59,388 bases of DNA from NCBI GenBank assembly GCA_937916515.1, contig CALFSX010000259.1, positions 1 through 59,388 of the forward strand, written 5' to 3'. Position numbers and translations under genes: made by a program. Below, one piece after another: positions 1 through 9,696 of the stretch. The DNA is from an uncultured Planctomycetaceae bacterium (lineage in GTDB: Bacteria > Planctomycetota > Planctomycetia > Planctomycetales > Planctomycetaceae). Positions within the stretch are counted from its first letter, which is position 1. The number at the start of each line of letters is the position of its first letter. The notes beneath the pieces are model-generated. The model was not told where the DNA came from. It saw only the letters and a program-made list of their open reading frames with translations, and made no database searches.

Positions 1-913
1 ACAAAGGCAAATCCTCACACAACATTTTTCCGGGACAGAAGACCTGTCTCAAATAACCTTAACCCGCGCCCACTAATTCTACGGAACTTCATACAGCCTA
101 ATTCGTCGCTTGCTTGCGGCTCTGTTGGTTTGGTGTAGTTGTTGATGGTGCGGCTGTGCTTTTGGAGTTGTCTGACGGGTAGTGCAGAAGCCTGTTCCCA
201 CCGAAATAAAGAGGCTGTCGATTTAATCAGCGCGAGCTCAAAACCTGTCAATGTGGCATTTTGAATTTGGTGGTTTCGTCCATCTCGTTGCGCAATTCTG
301 AGTTGGGCGTTGTGAAATCAAAATCTCGGCACACTGAATTTATTTAATCGACAGCCTGATAAATTCGGTGGTGGACGACGATAGCTGCTTGGTAAAACTC
401 TAACGAGGCTTCGCCTCAGACCATTCGAGCTGCAGCTCGGAAACGCGACTACGACGCTCAGAAAAGTTTACTCAACGTGAAAAGGTTCGCTGTTTTAAGA
501 AGCCGGACAAACATAGCATTCGCTTTGCATGTTGAAGTGACGTCAAGATCTGTCCGCAGCGTACTACGCCGAAAACAGGAAGTAAAGGTGCCGCCCACTA
601 TGACTCAAGATCGCTGGTCAGGGAAGCTGCAGAGTCTCCGGCGATGTTCCAAGTTTCAGCCCACCTGTTCCTCAGGCAGCTTTTCACCGATCTTACCCCC
701 GCGGCAGCACCGCGAACGGCTGCTTGACAACACAGCCGGAGGTTTACAGAATCACGACTGCGGATGTGAAAGGTGTGAATGGGCTCGCGTGGGGACAGCT
801 TTCGGAAGCAAAACGGTGCTGTACTGGTTTAAGCATACTTAACAAGACCGGCGGCTGTTCGCTGATTCTGGGCAATCCAACAACGACGTTTTCTACACTT
901 GCATCAGAATCCA
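1..913. other. Gene-free left edge with one spaced inverted repeat
   Basis: I see no convincing gene here. Open frames such as 477-842 on the plus strand have no recognisable domain and the composition of translated noise. A 16-bp inverted repeat with one mismatch (arms 212-227 and 342-357, core GGCTGTCGAT) brackets about 114 bp. Its meaning is unknown; it could be a relic element end or a long stem. Confidence 0.4.
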
Positions 914-2326
914 ATGGCTCAACGACAAACAAGTATTCTTCGGGAATTGTTTGGCATTGATGCCAGGTGCCTTGGAGTCTTTCGGATCGTGATCGCGTTG
1001 ATCATTCTGGCAGACCTGTTGTTGAGATCGCCATTCATCGTGGAGAACTATACCGACGACGGTTTCCTTCCACGCGATCTTGTGAGTGCCCCAGACTGTT
1101 ATTTGTCTTTGCAGATGCTGGACGGTTCTTACGCCTTTCAAGTTGGACACTTTATTCTGGCAGGAATTGGCGGGCTGATGCTACTGGTCGGCTTCCGCAC
1201 TCGCACGGCAACCGCGATTTGCTGGTTGCTGACCGTTTCGTTGCACGCAAGAAACGCATTTGTGCTTGATGCTGGTGACGATCTGCTTCGATCGATGTTG
1301 TTCTGGAGTCTGTTTCTGCCACTGGGACTGAGGTACTCGATTGATGGACGAAAAAAAGTAGCCCAGAATCCGCACGTCGTACTTTCGGCAGCGAGTGCAG
1401 CTTTGTTATTGCAGTTTGCCTGTGTCTATTTCTTCGCGGGCTGGTTCAAGACCAGTGAAGAATGGGCGACCGGAACTGCCATTGAGTACGCTCTTGGGCA
1501 AAAGCTTTGGATTCGTCCGGTTGGGAACCTGCTTAGTCAATATCCGAATCTGTTGCGATATCTGACACGAGCGGTGGTGTGGTTCGAAATTGTCGCGCCG
1601 TTGTGCCTGTTCATCCCCTTCAAGACACGGTCCATCCGAATGTTTGTCATTCCGGCATTCTGGATGTTTCAGTTTGGACTTGCCATAACAATTCGCTTGC
1701 ACATTTTTCCACTGATCACAGCGACTGCGACAATCCCATTCCTGTCTTCGGTGATCTGGCCAAATTCATTTGGGAACAACCTTGAAGCGGAAGGCACTGC
1801 CAAAACTGGTGCCCGAAAAGTTTCGAGGCGCGGACGAATCGCGTGGAATGCAACGCTGGCTGTATTGGCGGCGACCGCGATCTGCATACAAGCAGCGCAT
1901 TTTGGAAAAAGCCTGTTGCCGACAGAAGAACGGATTGTGTCACTTATTGGGTGGAACGCGATTTGGTCGATGTATTCCAATACACCGAAGTACTTGTATC
2001 AGTTTTCAGCCGAAGCAACTTTGGCGAATGCAGAGACAATTGACCTCGTAAATTCTGAAGTGACAACCAGCGATCGCATGAGGACTCAGCAGCTGCACCA
2101 GTCGTACCGCTTCAGATACTTCTTGCAGATGGCATCGAGCGCATCACCTGACTTTACCTCCCGATATCTGGCACGGCTGGTGTATCGCTGGAATGAAACT
2201 CAAACAGCAGATCGCTTTGTCGTGCAAGGTCGGATCATCGGTACTTCAAAGGCCATACGAGACACCGCTCCAGTTGAGTCCACCGTTCTGGTGGAAATTG
2301 GATTCAGTCAAGCCGAAACTCGATAG
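914..2326 (+). CDS. HTTM-domain integral membrane protein
   Basis: This is a polytopic membrane protein of about 470 residues. It matches the HTTM family (horizontally transferred transmembrane domain, related to the vitamin K-dependent gamma-carboxylase fold). The N-terminus shows the family pattern: a helix containing RIVIALIILADLLLR, followed by an extracytoplasmic YTDDGFLPRD stretch. Roughly nine hydrophobic segments follow, including ones near residues 12-31, 77-92, 95-112, 120-140, 155-178 and 210-235. The last ~120 residues are soluble. No carboxylase activity should be assumed for bacterial HTTM proteins; their substrate is unknown. I chose ATG 914, which is followed by a basic, cytoplasmic-looking leader. 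A TTG at 899 in the same frame is possible. No clear Shine-Dalgarno is visible. It stands alone, convergent with the next gene. Confidence 0.8.
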   Translation: MAQRQTSILRELFGIDARCLGVFRIVIALIILADLLLRSPFIVENYTDDGFLPRDLVSAPDCYLSLQMLDGSYAFQVGHFILAGIGGLMLLVGFRTRTATAICWLLTVSLHARNAFVLDAGDDLLRSMLFWSLFLPLGLRYSIDGRKKVAQNPHVVLSAASAALLLQFACVYFFAGWFKTSEEWATGTAIEYALGQKLWIRPVGNLLSQYPNLLRYLTRAVVWFEIVAPLCLFIPFKTRSIRMFVIPAFWMFQFGLAITIRLHIFPLITATATIPFLSSVIWPNSFGNNLEAEGTAKTGARKVSRRGRIAWNATLAVLAATAICIQAAHFGKSLLPTEERIVSLIGWNAIWSMYSNTPKYLYQFSAEATLANAETIDLVNSEVTTSDRMRTQQLHQSYRFRYFLQMASSASPDFTSRYLARLVYRWNETQTADRFVVQGRIIGTSKAIRDTAPVESTVLVEIGFSQAETR

Positions 2327-2692
2327 CTGTGCCAGTGCAGAGAATCAGCAAGGAGCGATAATGTGTATTACTTTTCTCAGCCAACGAGATTGTTTCATTC
2401 GCCAAACGAAAGGCTGCTGCTGCTTGTTTTGACGATGGTTGATGAGCCGACAGAGTTGGTAGGCCGAATCAAGGTCCGGTGCGACGCTGCTCCGGCAATA
2501 GCGACGGAAACGACAACGATCGACTCACGCCTGCTGGAACTACGCCCACTTGTCCTGCGTACTTTCCCCATCGCGTGAATTGACAGGACTCAGCAGGCGA
2601 AAAGGATTTGTTTCGCCGGATCTAGAAAACGCTACCTGCTGAGGTACAACTGAAAAAAGCGATTACCAAAATGTAAAACATCGGTTGGTCGT
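2327..2692. other. Intergenic space with a nested hairpin
   Basis: There is no gene between the two convergent reading frames. At 2589-2643 there is a nested palindrome: outer arms CTCAGCAGG (2589-2597) and CCTGCTGAG (2635-2643), with an inner GGCGAAA/TTTCGCC pair (2596-2602 and 2611-2617). The inner and outer stems share two bases, so they may be alternatives. It has no T-run, so it may be a bidirectional terminator or just a repeat. Confidence 0.4.
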
Positions 2693-3331
2693 TTAACGTT
2701 GTTCAACAGCAGAGACTAATCCCACACTATCCATGGAAAAAAGAATTTCCACTGCAGCACCTTGTTGCTGATGGGAGCATTTCCAGCCATCTCGGACTGC
2801 TTCCACATCAAAATCCGGAACCGGGTGAGGAACCAGAAGATGCCAGAGTGTGCAGACGATTCGAGCGTCATGTTCGTCATCAACGACGAAGTTGAAATCC
2901 CGTAGAAGTCCCACAAACTCCTCCACGAAGTTCTCATTTGTGATCTTCCAAACCTGAGCGTTTTCCTGACAGTTTACGATGTTGACCAGATCTCTGAACG
3001 GTGACGAAGGCCCTCCTACAAAAAAACGGCTCGAAAGCCGTAGTCTAACCCAATAGAAGCCAAGCGTTTCGAACGGTGAACCATTCAAGTTCTTGAATGC
3101 AGGGCCCAAGCGAATATGCTGACGCAAATCCTCTAGAGAGGCATCCGTTCTGATGTAAGATTGATCTCTCGTGATCTCGGTCAGATAGCTGTTTAGAAGT
3201 GCGGAGCATGGGCTGCCTTCTATGTCTGCTGGCAGTTGATATCGCGGGCTGATCGTCCACGAGCACCAGCTCGCCACGGCGATCAGTACAAGGCTTAACC
3301 CGATGCGATTCGTGATTCGAAGGTTACTCAA
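2693..3331 (-). CDS. Hypothetical protein with N-terminal membrane anchor
   Basis: This 212-residue protein belongs to no family I recognise. A hydrophobic segment at about residues 10-27 (IGLSLVLIAVASWCSW) suggests a signal anchor or uncleaved signal peptide, with the remaining ~180 residues outside the cytoplasm. The soluble part is mixed alpha/beta in character, with acidic patches and four scattered cysteines. The apparent start at 3331 is TTG, preceded by a GGGGG stretch; an ATG 15 bp further upstream is out of frame, so the start is uncertain. It is a lone gene, convergent with the HTTM gene. The function cannot be inferred. Confidence 0.55.
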   Translation of the reverse strand: MSNLRITNRIGLSLVLIAVASWCSWTISPRYQLPADIEGSPCSALLNSYLTEITRDQSYIRTDASLEDLRQHIRLGPAFKNLNGSPFETLGFYWVRLRLSSRFFVGGPSSPFRDLVNIVNCQENAQVWKITNENFVEEFVGLLRDFNFVVDDEHDARIVCTLWHLLVPHPVPDFDVEAVRDGWKCSHQQQGAAVEILFSMDSVGLVSAVEQR

Positions 3332-3519
3332 GCCGATGCCCCCATGTGCAGGTTACCCGAAGAATCGGCGGATCTTTGCGGCGAGGTTAACGCTCAACTA
3401 AAACAGGAAAGCCATTCTATTGAGCCAACGGGGCTGCGCCTGCTCGGAAAGGAGCGACCGAAGGCAGCTCCCTTCCGTTTAAGCTTGTCGCAGAGTCAAT
3501 AGCGACGATTGGGCGACGA

Positions 3520-4362
3520 CTACTGCGCCGACGATTTCATGGCCGCTTTGGCAACGGCAACGCATTCGCGGATATCGGCCAGTGGATTCTTAGGGTTTTC
3601 TTCGTACTCCAACGATAGAGCGCCGTTTGATGGGAAGCCAACTGACTGCAGAGAGCTGAAGACTTCTTCGACGTTCAGATGACCTTTGCCCAGAATGACG
3701 CCTTCGGACTTGTCCTGCATTTCTGCGAAGTCCTTCAGGTGAATTCCGTAAAGCCGACCTTTCAAAAGTCGAATGACTTCCGGCGCAGTTTGGCCAGACC
3801 GAATGTAGTGTCCCAGGTCGGCACAGGCACCAATCCGTTCGTCGTGTCCTTCAACGACGCGCAGCACATCAATGGCTTTGTTGTATCGATGGCGTGGCCC
3901 ATGGTTGTGAATGGCAACTCGGATATCGAATTCCTTCACAAGATCATCAAGGTTGTCGAATGAATCAAAGTCCGGATCGGCCGTGATGCATGGAATGCCA
4001 AGCTTCTTTGCAAATTCGAAAATCGCTCGATTCTTGTCGGCATCCTTTGTCAGCTTGTTAACACCATGCGCCGAAATGGACATCCCCAAATCTTCCACCT
4101 TCTTTTTGGTGAGAGCGATTTCTTCGTCGGACGCATCGGTGCTTAACATGCCGCTGTAGAATTCGACTTGCTGAAAGCCGAGTTCGCTGGCATGCTTCAA
4201 GGCTGCGTCCACCTTGTAGCCTCGCAGGGAATACAACTGAATGCCAAGTTTCGGCTGCCCCGGTTCTGCCGCCATGGCTAGTTTTGAATATCCTCCCAAC
4301 GCTGCGGCTACTGTGATTGCAGAAGTTGTTTGCAGAAAGCTGCGTCGACTGTGTTGTGTCAT
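3520..4362 (-). CDS. Tat-exported sugar phosphate isomerase/epimerase-like TIM barrel
   Basis: This 280-residue protein belongs to the xylose isomerase-like TIM-barrel family (AP endonuclease family 2 fold), which isomerises or epimerises sugars using a divalent metal. The N-terminus is a twin-arginine signal (SRRSFLQTT followed by an Ala-rich hydrophobic core), so the enzyme should work outside the cytoplasm, as many planctomycete members do. After the signal comes the typical first strand KLGIQLYSLRG. The fold's later landmarks are AIHNHGP, CADLGHYIRSG, HLKDF and a C-terminal SLEYEEN that would supply a metal-binding Glu. Length and motif order are normal for the family. The substrate is unknown. 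The gene is monocistronic, and the space upstream of it carries a 133-bp repeat. Confidence 0.82.
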   Translation of the reverse strand: MTQHSRRSFLQTTSAITVAAALGGYSKLAMAAEPGQPKLGIQLYSLRGYKVDAALKHASELGFQQVEFYSGMLSTDASDEEIALTKKKVEDLGMSISAHGVNKLTKDADKNRAIFEFAKKLGIPCITADPDFDSFDNLDDLVKEFDIRVAIHNHGPRHRYNKAIDVLRVVEGHDERIGACADLGHYIRSGQTAPEVIRLLKGRLYGIHLKDFAEMQDKSEGVILGKGHLNVEEVFSSLQSVGFPSNGALSLEYEENPKNPLADIRECVAVAKAAMKSSAQ

Positions 4363-4455
4363 CGATGGTTCTCGTTAAGGCGTGAATAAGCCGAAATTGG
4401 TGCAACCTGCAGTTTATGCAGCAGAGCAACAAGTCTCAAGCAGTAACACCGAATA

Positions 4456-4588
4456 CAGTCTTACTCAAAAGGATGCACGCACGGAGCGCGCATCATTGCT
4501 CGTAGCGACAACGGAGCGGCTCGGCGATTAGAACTTCCATGTCTTCCGGCCATCCACGCCACCGGGTCAAGGGCGAAGCCCTTGTTAG
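4456..4588. repeat. 133-bp dispersed repeat, copy 1
   Basis: Highly similar sequence recurs at 6251-6383 (also 133 bp) and more divergently at 26126-26244. The shared core is a GTAGCGACAACGGAGCG stretch, then GGCGATTAGAAC, then GGGCGAAGCCCTTGTTAG at the right edge. All copies have the same orientation and all lie downstream of minus-strand genes. It encodes no obvious protein. Confidence 0.75.
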
Positions 4589-4805
4589 GTAATTGCCGCT
4601 GACGTGCATTTTCAAATGCATCGGCAATGCTGAGTTTGGTAGTGAGGCCCGTTGTATTCTGGCACGTATGGGGGCATGGATCCTATGGGAAGCCCTCACG
4701 CGAAATGAGGCCGATTTCTGTGTCAGAATACCGCTCGCCAAACGATCCACGTCAAGTCTTGTTCAACTCAGCATGCACGCTAAGTCAAAACCTCACGTGT
4801 TATGC

Positions 4806-5693
4806 TCAGTTTAGACAGCCTGACACAAAGTCACAGACTCGTTTGCGGTATTCAACTTTGCCGATCAAGCAGCAATCCTCGTGACCGGCGCCTTCAACCA
4901 AATGCAGGGTGGCCCATTCTCCGGCATTTTCTCTGAGCGTCTCGCTCATTCTGCATGGAACTCTGGAATCTTTTTCACCGTGAATAATGAGAACCGGACG
5001 CTTAATGGATCCAATCTTGCTTACGGAATCAAATCGCTCAGTGAGGAGAAGATCAACAGGAAGAAATTGCAGCAATCCGCCGTACTGCAACCTGGACATA
5101 TCCAAAATGGACGTAAATGTACTTTCGACAATGAGCCCAGCAGTATCCTTGGCCTCACGCCTGGTCGCCAGCTCAATTGCGACAGCACCACCGAGCGAAT
5201 GGCCATAAATAAAAATCCGCTGCGAAGTAAACCTGGACTTCAGGTAGTTCAGCGCAGCCAAAGCATCCTCATAGACCGTAGACTCGCAAGGTGATTCGTC
5301 TTCGTAGCTCTCAGCGTAGCCTCTATAATCCAATACCAGGACATGATAGCCGCATTCATGAAAACTCTCTGTGTGTTCCAGATTCTTTCCTCTGGTCGCA
5401 TCCTGTCCGTGCAAATAGAGGATCACTGGAGCGTCAGGATTCTCTGCGGGGACCCAGAAAGCGTAAAGCGGCTCTGGTGTTTTCTGACCGTCAGGAGGAA
5501 GTGGAATACGCACATCTTCGCAAGGCAGCCCCATTCGCCGAGGATGTGATGGTTGAGTTGCAAGTGGAGCGAGTATTTTGTCAACTTGTGTGCCCCAGAA
5601 ATACGCACACGTGAAAATGTAGAGTAAGGCAAATCCACCGAAGAATCGCATAAGTCGGCGCGCTATTCTCGATTGTGCCCAGGTAAAGGTCAT
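4806..5693 (-). CDS. Membrane-anchored alpha/beta hydrolase
   Basis: This is a 295-residue serine hydrolase of the alpha/beta fold, resembling the Bem46/ABHD13-type S9-like hydrolases. One N-terminal hydrophobic helix (about residues 17-34) would anchor it in the inner membrane with the catalytic domain outside. The oxyanion strand is LYLHGQD (residues 93-99). The nucleophile elbow is GHSLGG with Ser166. The acid is Asp242 in HGEKDSRVP and the catalytic His is His271 in GAGHEDC. All triad residues are present and the length is normal. The substrate (ester, thioester or peptide) cannot be told. The gene stands alone; its 3' side leads into the 133-bp repeat about 220 bp downstream. Confidence 0.82.
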   Translation of the reverse strand: MTFTWAQSRIARRLMRFFGGFALLYIFTCAYFWGTQVDKILAPLATQPSHPRRMGLPCEDVRIPLPPDGQKTPEPLYAFWVPAENPDAPVILYLHGQDATRGKNLEHTESFHECGYHVLVLDYRGYAESYEDESPCESTVYEDALAALNYLKSRFTSQRIFIYGHSLGGAVAIELATRREAKDTAGLIVESTFTSILDMSRLQYGGLLQFLPVDLLLTERFDSVSKIGSIKRPVLIIHGEKDSRVPCRMSETLRENAGEWATLHLVEGAGHEDCCLIGKVEYRKRVCDFVSGCLN

Positions 5694-6379
5694 TTGTGGA
5701 TGCTCGTATTTACTTCAGCTGTTTCGAAAGTAGAACGTCGAAAAACTCCGTACGCGGACCAGTTGTCTATGCTTGAAAACTGGCCGACCTTCCGCGGTCC
5801 TGTCGATGCGATTGTTCATATAAGCCACTGCACGGCGGGAAGTTCTGGCGTAGTATAACGTGAGGTGATTGGCGCGGGAATGTTCTCCGTTTGAATTTTT
5901 CATGCCCTTCAACAGCATGCATCTCGATGGCTGAGTCGACATTCTTTTCCGGCCCGCTGCGAACGAAAGTTCGCAGTCGAATCAATCACTGTCATGCGGT
6001 CGGCGATGAAGCTCTTCTGTCGTTTCCCCTGTCCGCGAGACTGGTACACGGCGAAACAACTAAAAGTCAAAGGCGCGAGCACTCAACCTGATTCAACGAC
6101 TGTGTGGCACCTGCGGTTGGTTTCACCGTCGGAGCTACGTCGGGACAGCAGTTCGAGCTTCTTGAACAAAGGCAGTTTGAGCTCCAACTGATCCCGCTCG
6201 ACCGCAATCGCTCTTTCAGCGATCCGTCTCAACGGCGAAGCCCTTGTCGCAGTCTTACTCAAATGGATGCGCCCATGGAGCACGCTTCATTGCTCGTAGC
6301 GACAACGGAGCGACTCGGCGATTAGAACTTTCCACGCCTTCCGGCCATCCACGCCCCCGGGGCAAGGGCGAAGCCATTG
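5694..6379. other. Repeat-containing gap without a gene
   Basis: I see no credible gene in this stretch. Its right end is the second copy of the 133-bp repeat, and a fragment resembling that repeat's right edge (GGCGAAGCCCTTGT) occurs just before it, at about 6234-6247. The rest shows no codon-like structure on either strand. Confidence 0.45.
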
Positions 6380-6383
6380 TTAG
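6251..6383. repeat. 133-bp dispersed repeat, copy 2, overlapping a stop codon
   Basis: This is the copy most similar to 4456-4588. Its right edge TTGTTAG overlaps the end of the sulfatase gene: the TAA stop at 6380-6382 (minus strand) lies inside the repeat's conserved CTAACAA edge. The sulfatase therefore terminates at the repeat boundary. Confidence 0.75.
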
Positions 6384-7885
6384 TAGTCTGCTGCGGTCAG
6401 GCTGTTGAGCACTGATTGCTGCCAGGCTTGCAGCTTTTGTGTCAGGTCGTCGGCACGGTCGGGGTTGCTGGCCATCAGATCGCTGGTTTCTTCAGCGTCC
6501 GCTCGGATATCGAACAGTTCAATTTTCTGCTTTTCGCCTTCTCCCTGAACGATCAGTTTGTACTGATCCGTCAGGATGGCACGAACGCCATTGCGATCGC
6601 TGTCTTTGATTTCGGGGTGCCGAAAGTTGGTGAAGTTTCGAGTGTTCAGATTACCGGCTTTCTTCACCAGCGGCGTCGTGCCGCTCTGCAGATTCGCGTC
6701 GAGATACGGCTTCTTCTGGGTATCGCCTTTCATATTGAATGTCCAGAAAAAGATGGGTTCACCACGCGTTTTCATGTCGCCGGTGATGAGCGGTTTCAGG
6801 CTGATGCCGTCAAGCGGACGGTCTGGCAATGGTACGCCGGCGACGTCGCACAGAGTTGGCAGAATATCTGACGTGACGCCGTTAACGTCAGATGTGCGCG
6901 AAGCCGCTATCTGCTGCGGCCATTCGATCACTCCCGGAACACGGACTCCACCTTCGTAGTGATTCCCTTTCTGGCCACGAAACGGGGAAGTAATAATGCC
7001 ATCACCGGAAGTTCCATTATCGCCACAGTACCACACCAGCGTGTTGTCACGCAGTTGATTGTCGGTCAGCCATTGTCGTAGCGTGCCGATGGAACGATCC
7101 ATGGCTGTGATTTCCGCATAACGTTCGCGAAGCACCTGATCCAGAGGCCGCTTTGTGGGACGCCCCGTTTCGTTGGATGTGAGCGACACCTGCTTTTCGT
7201 AATAGCTGGCCGGAAGATTATCGTACAAAGCCAGATCTTCCGGCAGCCCGCTGTACGGTTCGTGAGGGGAACCAAACCAGACCACCGTGAAGAAGGGTTT
7301 GTTGCTTTGTCTGGCCGACTTAATAAATTCGACAGCCTGTTCGATAATGATCTCTGAACTTTCCCCCTGAAACTGTTCCGGCGGTCCGCCATTTCGAGAG
7401 AACCACGGGTTCAGTTCAAAGAAGTTGTCGTGCGACAACCATTGCTGAAAACCCATCGCTCCTGGGTTTGTCGGCGAACTTGCTTTGACCGGCCCCAGAT
7501 GCCATTTTCCGAAATGACCGCATAGATATCCCGCATCGTGCAGTAGCTTTGCAATTGTGATCTCTTCCGGGCGGATCGAATAGCCGGGGGCGAAGGTACC
7601 GTAACGGTTTGGATGTCGCCCCGTCATGACGCTGCCACGCGTCGGCGAGCAGGAAGGGTGAGCCGAATAAAAACGATTCAGCTTCAGCCCGCTTGTCGCC
7701 ATCTGATCCAGCACCTGCGTTTTCAGATGAGGGTGTCCGTTGTAGCCCGTTTCGTCCCAACCGTGGTCATCTCCCATCAGCAGAACAATGTTTGGCTGCT
7801 CGCCGGCCGCCGCAAATGAGGCTGCCGCTACCAACGTCGGCAAAGATAAGGCCACGGCAATCAAAAACCTTGCAGTCGTCCGCAT
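6380..7885 (-). CDS. Secreted sulfatase (formylglycine-dependent)
   Basis: This family hydrolyses sulfate esters on sugars or glycans. From the chosen start the protein has about 501 residues, a hydrophobic signal peptide (LIAVALSLPTLVAAASFAAA), and then PNIVLLMGDDHGWDETGYNG, whose paired Asp residues bind calcium. The modification motif is CSPTRGSVMTGR, with Cys79 (in this numbering) to be converted to formylglycine; the serine that follows it directly does not affect the C-x-P-x-R rule. Other landmarks are GHFGKWHLG and CGDNGTSGDG. I chose ATG 7885 rather than an upstream ATG at 7915 because AAGGAG lies 8 bases before it and the signal peptide follows directly. The gene is monocistronic. 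The exact glycan is unknown. Confidence 0.88.
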   Translation of the reverse strand: MRTTARFLIAVALSLPTLVAAASFAAAGEQPNIVLLMGDDHGWDETGYNGHPHLKTQVLDQMATSGLKLNRFYSAHPSCSPTRGSVMTGRHPNRYGTFAPGYSIRPEEITIAKLLHDAGYLCGHFGKWHLGPVKASSPTNPGAMGFQQWLSHDNFFELNPWFSRNGGPPEQFQGESSEIIIEQAVEFIKSARQSNKPFFTVVWFGSPHEPYSGLPEDLALYDNLPASYYEKQVSLTSNETGRPTKRPLDQVLRERYAEITAMDRSIGTLRQWLTDNQLRDNTLVWYCGDNGTSGDGIITSPFRGQKGNHYEGGVRVPGVIEWPQQIAASRTSDVNGVTSDILPTLCDVAGVPLPDRPLDGISLKPLITGDMKTRGEPIFFWTFNMKGDTQKKPYLDANLQSGTTPLVKKAGNLNTRNFTNFRHPEIKDSDRNGVRAILTDQYKLIVQGEGEKQKIELFDIRADAEETSDLMASNPDRADDLTQKLQAWQQSVLNSLTAADY

Positions 7886-8401
7886 GAAAACGGCTCCTTG
7901 ATGAATGGAATGCACACAGCGAGCTTACCTGCCCGCGAAAATTAAGGTTTAGTCTATCGAATCCCAACGCCTGCGACATCGGTGCCTGACCAGATTCCGA
8001 CCTCACAGGAACGGATTTAGCGGCGACAGCCTATCCTTGCCTGGACGGGCCAATTTCTGATTCATCAAGACGTCATACGGAACGGGAAGTAATGCCGCAA
8101 CGCGACGTCCCAGCCTGACGGTGGCCCATCAACACATTTGTAGCGATACGATGGACGCCACCCCGCGCGTTGCCGCATCGCGTCAATTAGAGGCCCCATT
8201 TCACGTCGTTGGCTGCACCAACAAAGCCATGTTCCCCGATCACGCTGCGGATGCATTCCTGTTCGTCGTCGGTGCCGACATTTGAATGAAGGAATGTATC
8301 AGCCATCTTTAGCAAACAACGCATTGCGGTCTAAGTGGCGGCATGGATGCCGACTTATAGATCGTGCGTGGAACTTTTCCGGTTCGTGAAAGGGGGCTGA
8401 T
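7886..8401. other. Intergenic region with no recognised feature
   Basis: I find no gene here. It includes the promoter region of the sulfatase at its left end. Short open frames on the minus strand (for example around 8065-8256) show no domain and no convincing ribosome binding site. Confidence 0.35.
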
Positions 8402-8689
8402 TCAAACCGTTTGAATCAGCTCTTGCGAATTCAACGACGCTGCTGAATTCTCGACCTCACCGATGTTTTCCATCGGGCGATCGTTTCTCTGCCCCAGGGT
8501 GCGATTTTTGTCGTGACGCAACGCTTGGCCGCATTTGCTGCAGTCAGCGTGGGAATGACTGTGACGGACGTGCTTCTGGCTTCGGGGGCCGCATGCGATC
8601 GCGACCTGCACGCGACATTTGTTCTTGCGGTCTGTTCCGCTGCAGTTGGGGCACTGAAAAGATGGGCCGGATTCTGTTTGTTTCGCCAC
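8402..8689 (-). CDS. Possible small zinc-ribbon-like protein
   Basis: This 95-residue frame starts at GTG with AGGA seven bases upstream. It has a CPNC knuckle at about residues 13-16, single Cys residues near 25 and 33, a His-rich stretch (VRHSHSHADC) and a second knuckle CSKCG near residues 50-54. Two CxxC pairs about 35 residues apart would suit a zinc ribbon. The C-terminal 30 residues are polar and acidic. Against it: codon usage cannot be judged by eye, and a plus-strand frame overlaps the same bases. It is divergent from the downstream zinc peptidase. I name no family. Confidence 0.35.
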   Translation of the reverse strand: MAKQTESGPSFQCPNCSGTDRKNKCRVQVAIACGPRSQKHVRHSHSHADCSKCGQALRHDKNRTLGQRNDRPMENIGEVENSAASLNSQELIQTV

Positions 8690-8907
8690 CTTTTGGTCCT
8701 GATGTCTTCGCGCGTTTCAGTTGGACCGGTGAGAAGCAATCAGAAGCAGTAGTTGTGAACTCGCTATGATCTGTATAGCTTTCGTCAATTGAGGAACCTT
8801 AGCCGTGCTGCTGATCGGCAGAACAACTTAAGCGGAACGCTTCCAACCGGTCAATGGCTGACGTCGTCAGGCCTGGCACCCCCTCAACATCTTACCAGAA
8901 TGTTCAC

Positions 8908-9696
8908 ATGTTATTCCGTTGGCTTAAGAACAGGCGTCGAGCGAAAATTCTGGCGAAGACGTATCCCGTGGCGTGGGACAGAATCATTGCCGAAAACGTC
9001 GTGCATGTCCAACAGTTGAACGATGTTCAGCAGACGCGACTGCGGCGACTGGTGCAGGTGTTTGTTGCTGAGAAAAACTGGGAAGGCTGCGGCGGCCTTG
9101 TGCTGACCGATGAAATTCGCGTGACGATTGCAGCTCAGGCATGTTTGCTTGTGGTTGGACTGCCACAGGACACGTACTTTGATCATGTGTTGTCGATTCT
9201 TGTCTATCCCAATGCGTATGTCGCGGAAGGTACACAGATTACCAGAGCCGGCGTCGTCATGGACAAAGGGCAGGCTCGATTGGGAGAAGCGTGGTGGCGT
9301 GGCCCGGTCATTCTGTCGTGGCCGGAGACGTTGTCCGGCGGACGAATGGAGACTCCTGGCAGCAATCTGGTGTTGCATGAATTCGCGCACCAGCTTGACA
9401 TGATGAATGGCCGATTCTGCGACGGCATGCCAGTGCTGGAAACGTCGGCCGACATTGATCGATGGATCTCAGTGCTCGGCCCGGAATACGATTCGCTGGT
9501 TGAAGCCTGCGGCCGAGGTCACCACGGTTTTCTTGACTGCTACGGTGCCACCAACCCCGCGGAATTCTTCGCTGTGCTGACGGAAACGTTTTTTGAGCGA
9601 CCTCATTCTTTGAAGAACCACCATCCGGAAGTGTACGACGTGGTCAGAAGCTTCTATCGGCTTGATCCCGCAGAATGGGCGGGCAACGCTCGCTGA
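8908..9696 (+). CDS. mtfA: MtfA-type zinc-dependent peptidase
   Basis: This is a metallopeptidase of the MtfA (Mlc titration factor A, DUF980) family, cytoplasmic in characterised members. From the ATG at 8908 it has 262 residues, the usual family length, and starts MLFRWLKNRRR; a longer form from 8854 adds an unconserved leader. The zinc motif is HEFAHQLD (His157, Glu158, His161) and the more distal Glu ligand is in NPAEFFAV (Glu219). Family-typical stretches include IAAQACLLVVGL and VILSWPETLSGG. In enterobacteria MtfA binds the glucose repressor Mlc; no Mlc-like gene is visible here, so only the peptidase assignment is safe. It has no operon partners. Confidence 0.88.
   Translation: MLFRWLKNRRRAKILAKTYPVAWDRIIAENVVHVQQLNDVQQTRLRRLVQVFVAEKNWEGCGGLVLTDEIRVTIAAQACLLVVGLPQDTYFDHVLSILVYPNAYVAEGTQITRAGVVMDKGQARLGEAWWRGPVILSWPETLSGGRMETPGSNLVLHEFAHQLDMMNGRFCDGMPVLETSADIDRWISVLGPEYDSLVEACGRGHHGFLDCYGATNPAEFFAVLTETFFERPHSLKNHHPEVYDVVRSFYRLDPAEWAGNAR

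Noticed and set aside
477-842. Plus-strand 121-residue frame at the left edge
   Set aside because: No motif, no ribosome binding site, composition rich in Arg, Ser and Cys, typical of random translation.
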